DNA of 33,980 nucleotides from Gemmobacter fulvus (GTDB taxonomy: Bacteria; Pseudomonadota; Alphaproteobacteria; Rhodobacterales; Rhodobacteraceae): the NCBI RefSeq assembly GCF_018798885.1, contig NZ_CP076367.1, forward strand, positions 1-33,980, given 5' to 3'. Position numbers and translations under genes: made by a program. This document shows, one piece after another, positions 9,507 through 15,767 of the stretch (positions are counted from its first letter, which is position 1; each line of letters starts with the position of its first letter). A model generated the notes under the pieces. That model was not told the origin of the DNA, did not search any database, and saw nothing but the letters and a program-made list of their open reading frames with translations.

Positions 9507-9544
9507 AGGAGGAGATGCATTATGAAACGTGATCGGGCGACAGG

Positions 9545-9742
9545 ATCAAGGTTCTGTTTTGGGACGGCAGTGGGATCGTGATGATCTACAAGCGACTGGA
9601 ACAGGGCGGCTTTGCCTGGCCAAAGGTTGGCGACGGGGTCATGCGGCTGTCGCGGGTGCAGTTCGAGGCGCTGTTTGCAGGGCTTGACTGGCGCCGCATC
9701 CATGCGCCCAGGCCGACGCATCCCCCGCGACAGAGTGACTCG
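9545..9742 (+). pseudogene. tnpB: IS66 TnpB, 3' fragment
   Basis: It resumes with IKVLFWDGSGIVMIYKRLEQ and FAWPKVGDGVMRLSRVQFEA, LFAGLDWRRIHAPRP, the C-terminal half of IS66 TnpB. It is separated from the N-terminal half by 2.6 kb of inserted DNA. The normal stop appears to be lost by a frameshift, since the frame runs on into tnpC. Confidence 0.8.
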
Positions 9743-9792
9743 GATCGCCTTGTAAATATGGGCAATCCTGGGGGCACGCGGTATAAACAGCC

Positions 9793-11360
9793 ATGCCTGC
9801 GCCCGCCGATCTCCCCTTTGATATGGACAGCCTTCCGCCCGCCGTGCGTGAGGCGTTTGCGACCATGCAGGCCAAGGTCACCGGGCTGGAGGCGCAGACC
9901 GAACGTCAGGATTACCTGATCGCCGAGCTGCGCCATGCGCTTTACGGCAAGCGGTCCGAGCAGTTGGCACCCGACGAGCGCCAGCTGGCTTTCGAGGATC
10001 TGGAAACGGCGGTCGCCGAAGCCGAGGCCGCGCGGGCAGCGCTGGCGGAGCGCAATGCCGATGGCAGGCCCAGGCGTCCGGCAGCCAAACGCAACCTTGG
10101 CCATCTGCCAGATCACCTACCGCGCATCGAGCAGGTGATCGAACCCGCGCAGAAGATATGTCCCTGCGGCTGCACCGACATGGTGACGATCGGCGAAGAC
10201 CGCGCCGAACGTCTCGACATCGTTCCTGCCCGCTTCCAGGTCATCGTCACCATTCGCCCCGCTATGCCTGTCGTCGTTGCGACGCAGGCATCATACAGGC
10301 CGACACGCCCAACTGGCTGATCGAAGGCGGTTTGCCGACCGAGGGCACGCTCGCCCATGTCGCCGTCTCCAAATATGCGGATCACTTGCCGCTTTATCGC
10401 CAATGCCAGATCTATGGCCGGGGCGGCGTGGATCTGGACCGGTCAACCCTGGCAAAGTGGTGTGGCGTAGCAGCCTATCATCTGGCCCCGGTCGTTGACC
10501 GGATGTTGGTCCACCTCAAGCGATCCGGCCGCCTGTTCATGGACGAGACCCGGGCACCGGTCCTCGATCCCAAGGCGGGCAAAACCAAAACCGGCTACCT
10601 TTGGGCGGTGACCCGCGATGATCGCGGCTGGGGTGGAGGCGATCCGCCCGCGGTCGTCTTCACCTATGCGCCCGGGCGCCATGGCCGCCATGCGATGGAC
10701 ATCCTGACAGGCTTCGAGGGCATTCTTCAGGTCGATGGATATACCGGCTATGACGCCTTGGCCGAACCAAAGCGCGTGGGCGGCATGCCCCTGACGCTGG
10801 CCTACTGCTGGGCCCATTCCCGGCGCAAACTGCATGACATCTATCAAAAGGACGGCTCCGAGATCGCCGCCGAAGGCCTGCGCCGCATCGCCCAGATCTA
10901 CAAGATCGAAGCCAGCGTCCGGGGACGCTCACCCGAGGAGCGCCTAGCGGCCCGCCAAGCGCGATCGGCCCCGCTGATTGCCGACTTCCGCCTTTGGCTG
11001 ACCCACCAGCGCAGCCGGATCTCCGCCAAATCCCGCTTGGGCGAGAAGCTCGGCTATATCCACCGGCACTGGGATGGCCTGCAGATCTTCCTGTCCGATG
11101 GCCGCGTCGAGATGGATACAAACCCGGTCGAAAATACCATCAGACCCCTAACCCTCAATCGTAAAAACGCGCTGTTCGCCGGTCATGACGAGGGCGGCCG
11201 AACCTGGGCGCGCCTGGCCTCGCTTATTGAGACCTGCAAGCTGAACGCCATCGATCCCTACGCCTACTTGCGCGAAACCCTGACCGCCATCGCCAACGGC
11301 CACCCCGCAGCGCGCATCGACGACCTCATGCCCTGGGCCTTCCAAAAGCCGTCAAGCTGA
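9793..11360 (+). pseudogene. tnpC: IS66 transposase TnpC, one frameshift
   Basis: The DDE transposase of IS66. The first frame (from 9793) has the coiled-coil lead (VTGLEAQTERQDYLIAEL, LYGKRSEQL) and the zinc-finger CPCGC. The second frame (to 11360) has the catalytic D in FMDETRAPV, the second D in QVDGYTGYD and the E in NPVENTIR, and ends in the IS66_C tail. The frames switch near 10258 at CGCCCCGCTATG, where one more base in the C run would give the family sequence RPRYACRRC. All catalytic residues are kept, so a single corrected base would restore a full protein of about 522 residues. It may be a recent mutation or a sequence error. Confidence 0.85.
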
Positions 11361-11389
11361 AAGCCTGACGGGGATCACGCACCGCTTAC

Positions 11390-11565
11390 GATTGAACAGA
11401 GGCGTCGGCGACAATATCCGGTCGCACAGCAGCACCTGACACAGACCTGCCGACGGCGTTCGACTTACCCGGCAGGGCGTGGTTGACGGCAGGTGCACCG
11501 CAGCGCGCCGAAGCCAGAATGGCATCAAGTTCGGCGCAGACAGCGCCGTGGTCGAGATCGGTCAT
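11390..11565 (-). pseudogene. HUH-type replication/mobilisation protein, 5' part
   Basis: The start of the gene interrupted by IS66. The ATG at 11565 begins MTDLDHGAVCAELDAILASA, and the frame reaches ...ADASVQ at the IS66 right end. The left half begins with codons for VQN in the same frame, so the original read ...DASVQNAHIHQ... A GTG at 11613 could give 16 more residues; neither start has a strong ribosome binding site. The upstream 11724-11827 region is packed with hairpins, a usual place for a nick site of such proteins. Confidence 0.55.
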
Positions 11566-11723
11566 GGGGGTTTCCGAAGCGAGAGGACAGAGGACGAGGC
11601 TTCGGATGCCCACGAACTGCAGGCTCAGCCTCGACGGAACGGCGTGCTTGTTGCTTTGGGCTTGAGGCTTTGTGCTTGCGCGCTGCGTCCCGGTCTCTGT
11701 CGACCTTCGGCATGATCAAGATA

Positions 11724-11762
11724 GCGGATAAGTGTCCTCGACGCAACGAGGACTGTATCCGC
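11724..11762. repeat. Long hairpin upstream of the HUH gene
   Basis: GCGGATA and GTCCTCG pair with CGAGGAC and TATCCGC around a six-base loop (ACGCAA), giving 14 paired bases with a small internal bulge. It is the first of three adjacent hairpins (the others are at 11766-11796 and 11804-11827) between the HUH gene start and the Doc gene. The role is unknown; a replication or transfer origin is possible. Confidence 0.5.
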
Positions 11763-11765
11763 AAT

Positions 11766-11796
11766 GTCACACCCCATCTTCGCTCTGGGATGTGAC
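11766..11796. repeat. Inverted repeat, 11-base arms
   Basis: GTCACACCCCA (11766-11776) pairs with TGGGATGTGAC (11786-11796) with one mismatch around a nine-base loop. No T run follows on either strand, so it is not a plain terminator. Confidence 0.45.
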
Positions 11797-11797
11797 G

Positions 11798-11827
11798 AAA
11801 AGCGACCGGCGCACATCATCGCCGGTC
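11798..11827 (-). terminator. Intrinsic terminator of the Doc operon
   Basis: On the minus strand GACCGGCG and CGCCGGTC form an eight-base-pair stem with an eight-base loop, followed by GC and TTTT. It lies 15 bases after the doc stop. Confidence 0.6.
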
Positions 11828-11842
11828 ACAGGATCATGAAGC

Positions 11843-12241
11843 TCAGGCTGCGCTGGCCGATTTCTGTGCCATCGCCCGCAGCCAGCTGGCGAAGCTGGCC
11901 TCGCTGACGACACTGGACGCCAGCTCTTCCATCATCCGCACACCTTCCTTCGGTTCCGGCCGCAGGTTGCAGCCGTTCAGCCGCAGGAAGGTGAAACAGG
12001 CGACGAACGCTGTGCGTTTGTTGCCGTCGACGAAGGCGTGAGCTTTGGCGATCCCGAAGGCATAGGCGGCCGCGATGTCAAAGACATCGGGATCACCATA
12101 GGCAGCCAGGTTCATGGCCCGTGCGCAGCCCATCTCCAGAAGCGCAGGATCGCGCATGCCGACCGCGCCGCCATGACGCGAGATCTGACGGTCATGAATA
12201 GCCGTCAGCGCCCTGTGGGGCACCCATATCCAGTCGGTCAT
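11843..12241 (-). CDS. doc: Doc-type toxin (Fic fold)
   Basis: A 132-residue protein of the death-on-curing family. The core motif HAFVDGNKR spans H68 to R76, matching the Doc pattern HxFx(D/N)(A/G)NKR; Doc proteins phosphorylate elongation factor Tu and so stop translation. The length is normal for Doc. The start overlaps the antitoxin stop (12238-12241, ATGA), so the two are coupled. The partner is of AbrB/MazE type instead of the classic Phd. A hairpin terminator follows. The toxin activity is inferred from the intact motif. Confidence 0.9.
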   Translation of the reverse strand: MTDWIWVPHRALTAIHDRQISRHGGAVGMRDPALLEMGCARAMNLAAYGDPDVFDIAAAYAFGIAKAHAFVDGNKRTAFVACFTFLRLNGCNLRPEPKEGVRMMEELASSVVSEASFASWLRAMAQKSASAA

Positions 12242-12462
12242 GCCAGTGCCTGCAGCAGATCGCGGTTTTCATCCATGACGATCTCGGCGGCGGCGAGCGC
12301 GGCCTTCAGTTCCGGGTCTTCCGCCATCAGCTTCAGACCGCCATCATCGGTGCGCACGACATAGAGCGTATCGCCTTCCTTGGCGTCGAGCATCGCGAGC
12401 ATCTCGGTGGTCAGCGTCATCACCGCCGAATTTCCAACCTTGCGGATCTTGGTTTCGATCAT
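12238..12462 (-). CDS. AbrB/MazE-type antitoxin of the Doc pair
   Basis: A 74-residue protein. The N-terminal half (MIETKIRKVGNSAVMTLTTE to about residue 45) is a swapped-hairpin AbrB/MazE DNA-binding domain; the acidic helical tail (ELKAALAAAEIVMDENRD) would bind the toxin. The ATG at 12462 follows a strong GGGGAG site. It precedes and overlaps doc. It probably represses its own promoter at 12491-12518, whose -10 region is the palindrome GTATATAC. Confidence 0.85.
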   Translation of the reverse strand: MIETKIRKVGNSAVMTLTTEMLAMLDAKEGDTLYVVRTDDGGLKLMAEDPELKAALAAAEIVMDENRDLLQALA

Positions 12463-12490
12463 GGCCTTCTCCCCTTCGTATGTGGATCGG

Positions 12491-12518
12491 TATATACTAC
12501 CCGGGGGTCAGGTGGCAA
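12491..12518 (-). promoter_or_regulatory. Promoter of the antitoxin-doc operon
   Basis: On the minus strand TTGCCA (12513-12518) and TATATA (12491-12496) are 16 bases apart, about 30 bases before the antitoxin ATG. The -10 box lies inside the palindrome GTATATAC at 12490-12497, a plausible binding site for the antitoxin. Confidence 0.55.
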
Positions 12519-13123
12519 GGCTGTCCTCGAACCGCATCATCACAGAGCCAGTGGAGCTCCCGGGCAGGATCACCCGCAGCAACACAGACCGGCAGGCGCG
12601 CCAGCGCTCCACACCCGCGATCAGTCGCTGTCAGTCACGACCATCACCGGCAGACAGCACCCTGACCGCAGACACCGACCATATGACCGTCACAGGCTTC
12701 ATGGGGCGACCGCTGAACTGCATCCGCGGTCTTTCAGCTGTGCGAGGTGCGGTCAAACCGCAGGTGCTGCCTGTGAGCGCCCCATGCGTTTTTCTGGTTT
12801 GTGCCGGACACATGGACCCGGAGATGGTCTTATCCCGATCCGCTTTTCCTATTGAATATGAACTTAGATGAATAGCTTAACCTATACACTATTAGGAGAG
12901 ACGGATCGAGATGCACGTCTTGTGGACCTGTCTCCGGTATGAGTGACGCAGTCGCGTCGGATGGAGATCGTCATCGTCCTGGTCACGATCTGTTACCTTC
13001 GCTACCGTTCCGCGGACGATCCTTTCCATGCGGATTTCGTTTGCCCGAGTGCCGTCCTGCGATCCGTCTCTCGGTGGGTCGCGCGAGGAAAAACGCGTTT
13101 CGGCGGCCAAAATGTAAAGAAAT
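12519..13123. other. Intergenic region, no convincing gene
   Basis: Open frames here (for example on the plus strand to 12871 and on the minus strand 12892-13206) resemble no protein family and have no convincing start. An 11-codon frame at 12911-12946 follows AGGAGAG but is too short to judge. The stretch around 12840-12900 is AT-rich. I see no RNA gene. Confidence 0.4.
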
Positions 13124-13319
13124 GTCAACGTGAGCAGCTCAAACCCCAACAAAATAAGGGATTTCAAGTTTACCGGCGTCAACTTCGTCAACCGATCCGC
13201 AACCAAATCTGTCCATAACCCGGCCGTTTGGTTGACAGAAACGGCTCAAAAGTTGACGGGAAGTTACCTTGTGGACAGATTTTCACGGGCAAAGTTGACG
13301 CCGGAGCCGCGCTGTCAAC
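13124..13319. repeat. Repeat-rich region with nested inverted repeats
   Basis: Seven copies of GTTGAC/GTCAAC lie in 196 bases: 13124, 13178, 13187, 13231, 13252, 13294 and 13314. Three inverted repeats are nested around one centre: CCGGCGTCAACTT (13173-13185) with its inverse (13292-13304), AAATCTGTCCA (13205-13215) with its inverse (13272-13282), and GCCGTTT (13223-13229) with AAACGGC (13239-13245). This is a cis-acting site of some kind, such as an origin, transfer or partition site. The motif belongs to no system I can name. Confidence 0.6.
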
Positions 13320-13322
13320 CTG

Positions 13323-13808
13323 TCAGGCCGCCTGTCGCGCCTCCTTCGCACCCCGATCTCGGGCGCGCTGGTGCACCTGCGCGATCGCCTCCGCCGCTTC
13401 CACGGCCGTCGTGTAGCTGCCGAGGTTCATCGCGACACCCGCTATCTCGACGGTCGCCTCGAAGCGATCCTCGACTTGCCATACCCCTTTGATGTCGGTT
13501 GGTTCACGCAGAGGAGCACGATGCTCCAGCTTGAGGTCCCGCTCCCCCTGCCGCAGGTTCGCCCAGCGATTGTCGCTTCTGTCGCCGTTGATGTGCTCGA
13601 CATTCCACCGCGGCAGCGCCCCCGTCATCCACAGCCAGGCGAGCCGATGCAGCAGATGGCGCCGGTTGTCGATCGACACCTTGAGCAGACCGCGCGCATC
13701 ATGCTGTGCACCCGCGATCTTCCCCTTTCGGCGACCTTTGACGAAGGTGAAGATCCCGGTCTGGGGATCGTAATGCAGGATATCGCGCAGGCGTTTCTGG
13801 GTCAGCAT
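13323..13808 (-). CDS. HNH endonuclease with AP2 DNA-binding domain
   Basis: A 161-residue protein when started at the ATG at 13808, which has GGAG nine bases upstream and where family homology (MLTQKRLRDILHYDPQTGIF) begins. The HNH nuclease core is WNVEHINGDRSDNRWANLR, with the His, Asn and DN positions in place. A C-terminal AP2-like segment (GVWQVEDRFEATVEIAGVAM) would bind DNA. The same frame is open to an ATG at 13928, three bases after the hipA stop, so a 201-residue form cotranscribed with hipBA is possible. Proteins of this build are mostly free-standing homing or phage nucleases. It ends next to the repeat-rich region at 13124-13319. Confidence 0.8.
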   Translation of the reverse strand: MLTQKRLRDILHYDPQTGIFTFVKGRRKGKIAGAQHDARGLLKVSIDNRRHLLHRLAWLWMTGALPRWNVEHINGDRSDNRWANLRQGERDLKLEHRAPLREPTDIKGVWQVEDRFEATVEIAGVAMNLGSYTTAVEAAEAIAQVHQRARDRGAKEARQAA

Positions 13809-13931
13809 CAGGGTCATCTCCGGTTGTGATGATGGTCTGTAAGCCCGGAGAGGCGTTTCGTCGGCTGGGATGGCGACGATTTTCATGGTGACCAGCTCAT
13901 CTGAGTAAAACGATGCCGCTGAAACCATCCC

Positions 13932-15287
13932 TCAACTCAGACCGCCCCAGCCACCTGAACGCTCCTGCCCATCATCCCGGCTGATCCGGTCGTAGAAATC
14001 GCGCGCAGGCAGGCCGAAGTCTGCCTCCAGCGCAGCTTCGATGACCCCGGCCTGGGCATGAAGAGCGTCCGCCAGTTCCTTGGTTGCCAGAGTTGTGGCC
14101 GCCTCGGCGATCCTGACCGCAAGGGTCGCGATCTGCTTGAGGGTTCTGCCCATCTGCGGTTTTGCGAAGCCGAAGTCGAAGAGCAGACCACGCAAGTTGT
14201 CCTGCGTGAAGTCTTCGGTAAACTCCGCCTCACCATGCCGAAACGCAAGCTGATGCGTGACGTTCGGGTCCATGAAGACCGGGACCACGTCATAGAGCGG
14301 CGCGAGGCGCGTGCCGCCTCCCTGATGGATCACCGAGCCGTTCTTGCCGTGATTGTCGGAGTTGCCGACCAGCAGGTTGAACAGCGTGTGCTGCAGGATG
14401 TCGCGCTGGAAGAGCGTCGGCACCGACACTTGAAGGGCAAGGAATTCAATTGCCGCCGCCGAGAACCTGTGCGCGGGGTTCGCGCTGTTCCGCTCATACT
14501 TGAGGGTCGGCGGCAGACCGAGCGCCTGACAGAAATCTTCGGCATGGAAGCGGGTGATCAGCCCTGCACCCTCCACGATCTGGATATCGCGATCGAAGCG
14601 GGTCGAGAGCAGCGCATGTATCTGTCGCCCCTCCAGTGCGAAATCCAGCGCCTCGCAGCGGGCGATCTGGATCCTACAAGTCTCGGCGATCTTCAGCAGC
14701 GCCACTTCGTGGCGGGTGATCTGCGCATCTTCTGCCGGAGAGACCTTCAGGATATGCGTCGTCGGCGCCCGCGACCCGACTTTCGGCAGGTAGAACCGCC
14801 CCTCATGCGCGACGACGGCGATCTTGCCCTGAACGCCGGCGACAGGCGAAGGATCGCGCGCATCATCAGGAAGGCGCTTGTGCAGGTGGAGCGACAGCAG
14901 GATCGCGTGAAGCCGATCCTCCTCTAGCAGCTCGTAGTCCTGCGGAAACCGGCCAGGCGTCTTGCCGGGACCGGACCCTTCGGGCGTCACCGAGATCGCA
15001 CCGGGACAGTCAGCGCCAAGATGCCAGAGCAAGGCGCCGATATCACCGCGTTCGAGCTTGTAGCTGTCGAGGATGCGCTCCAGCTGCGGGCCCTCGAACA
15101 GCAGGTTGGCGAAGTAACCGCGGCAGTCGGCATCGGCGAACGGTTCCGACCGGAGGGGGAGCGACAGCGACAGCTGATGCTCCCGTCTGACGCCCTCGGC
15201 ATAGATGAAGCTCAGCGCCCTGGTGTCGTCGCGCGTCAGCAAGCCGACGGGCCTGTCATGCGCCTCGATCCAGACATCCATCCTCAT
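13932..15287 (-). CDS. hipA: HipA-type serine/threonine kinase toxin
   Basis: A 451-residue HipA. The N-terminal couple_hipA part spans residues 1-110. GVQGK (151-155) forms the glycine-rich site, NSDNHGKN (309-316) holds the catalytic aspartate D311 and asparagine, and YDVVP (332-336) holds the metal-binding aspartate. HipA of E. coli phosphorylates glutamyl-tRNA synthetase and induces dormancy. Aligning AGVQ with AGAQ of E. coli HipA (from memory) puts a proline (P148) where the autophosphorylated Ser150 stands, so control by autophosphorylation may differ; S147 is next to it. The ATG at 15287 overlaps the hipB stop as ATGA. The HNH gene follows closely and may be cotranscribed. Confidence 0.9.
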   Translation of the reverse strand: MRMDVWIEAHDRPVGLLTRDDTRALSFIYAEGVRREHQLSLSLPLRSEPFADADCRGYFANLLFEGPQLERILDSYKLERGDIGALLWHLGADCPGAISVTPEGSGPGKTPGRFPQDYELLEEDRLHAILLSLHLHKRLPDDARDPSPVAGVQGKIAVVAHEGRFYLPKVGSRAPTTHILKVSPAEDAQITRHEVALLKIAETCRIQIARCEALDFALEGRQIHALLSTRFDRDIQIVEGAGLITRFHAEDFCQALGLPPTLKYERNSANPAHRFSAAAIEFLALQVSVPTLFQRDILQHTLFNLLVGNSDNHGKNGSVIHQGGGTRLAPLYDVVPVFMDPNVTHQLAFRHGEAEFTEDFTQDNLRGLLFDFGFAKPQMGRTLKQIATLAVRIAEAATTLATKELADALHAQAGVIEAALEADFGLPARDFYDRISRDDGQERSGGWGGLS

Positions 15288-15496
15288 GCCCGTGGCTCCG
15301 CCAGAAGGTCGATGCCAAGCGCACTGCAGAGACGCAGATAGGTGTCCAGCGTCGCCTTGGCCGTGCCACGCTCGATCTTCGACAGGTTGCCCTGATCGAC
15401 CCCTGCGATGCTCGCGAGGTCGCCCTGCTTGATGGCGAGCGCCTCGCGCCGGGTGCGGATGAGGTTGCCGAGTTCGGTCGCGCTGTGGATCTGCAT
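15284..15496 (-). CDS. hipB: HipB-type antitoxin and repressor
   Basis: A 70-residue protein that is almost entirely an XRE helix-turn-helix (LGNLIRTRREALAIKQGDLA, then GVDQGNLSKIERGTAKATL). The ATG at 15496 gives the usual HipB length; the frame is open to 15577 but that extension would run through the promoter and two of the operators. It forms an ATGA overlap with hipA. HipB proteins neutralise HipA and bind palindromic operators of the form 5-N8-5; exactly such sites are found at 15511-15628. Confidence 0.9.
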   Translation of the reverse strand: MQIHSATELGNLIRTRREALAIKQGDLASIAGVDQGNLSKIERGTAKATLDTYLRLCSALGIDLLAEPRA

Positions 15497-15510
15497 CTCT
15501 GATCGCTGAT

Positions 15511-15628
15511 TTTGGTTGTCTCGCCAAAATATAGCGAATGATGGTGCTTCAGGCAAGAAATTTGGCCAATCTGCCAAAAATGGTGCTCAGGTGGTGAAGG
15601 TGCTGCTTATTTTGGCTATTCAACCAAA
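15511..15628. promoter_or_regulatory. Three HipB operators spaced by exactly 50 bases
   Basis: TTTGG-N8-CCAAA occurs at 15511-15528, 15561-15578 and 15611-15628. The 5-N8-5 layout is that of the E. coli hip operators (TATCC-N8-GGATA, known from that system) with different half-sites. The spacing is exactly 50 bases twice. The first operator abuts the -10 box and the second lies just upstream of the -35 box. Confidence 0.8.
15528..15556 (-). promoter_or_regulatory. hipBA promoter
   Basis: On the minus strand TTGCCT (15551-15556) and TATATT (15528-15533) are 17 bases apart. The promoter lies between two HipB operators, so bound HipB would block it. Confidence 0.7.
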
Positions 15629-15767
15629 CGCGAGTCCATGCGAGCGTATGCCTTTGAAGATGCGCCTTCCTCTGCAAAACCCAGGCCAGGTGCTGAGCAT
15701 GACATCTTGGGCAAGATGAAGCAAACAGCAGCACCACAATCAATCATGGTGCTGCTGAAATCATCAA

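Larger units (their letters stand above)
6934..9544 (+). mobile_element. Decayed serine-recombinase element inserted in IS66 tnpB
   Basis: TnpB similarity breaks at 6933 and resumes at 9545, bounding about 2.6 kb of foreign DNA. The insert holds two degraded genes: a small open frame and a large serine recombinase. No clear terminal inverted repeats were seen. The sequence AAACGTGGTGATCGG just before the left edge resembles AAACGTGATCGG just inside the right edge (9526-9537), which may be a remnant of a target duplication or of the att sites. The exact ends are therefore uncertain by about 20 bases. Confidence 0.65.
6286..11389 (+). mobile_element. IS66-family insertion sequence containing a nested insertion
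   Basis: The left end starts GTAAGCGGTGCGCC at 6286 and the right end is the inverse, GTAAGCGGTGCGTG, ending at 11389; the first 12 bases of the inverted repeats are identical. Inside are the three canonical IS66 genes in order: tnpA, tnpB and the DDE transposase tnpC. Total length is 5104 bases; subtracting the insert at 6934-9544 leaves about 2.49 kb, a normal IS66 size. The flanks are TTCTGAAC (left) and GATTGAAC (right), only five of eight bases alike where IS66 normally makes an exact 8-bp duplication. Both flanks sit in the same frame of the interrupted HUH gene. tnpB and tnpC carry frameshifts, so this copy is probably immobile on its own. Confidence 0.9.

Noticed and set aside
12380-12871. 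163-codon frame on the plus strand
   Set aside because: Opposite the antitoxin gene and then through intergenic DNA; composition is unlike a protein.
12911-12946. 11-codon leader peptide after AGGAGAG
   Set aside because: Too short to support, with no regulated gene directly downstream on the plus strand.
12892-13206. 104-codon frame on the minus strand
   Set aside because: It overlaps the repeat-rich region, has no family resemblance and no convincing start.
14058-14927. 289-codon frame on the plus strand
   Set aside because: Antisense to hipA; no recognisable protein features.
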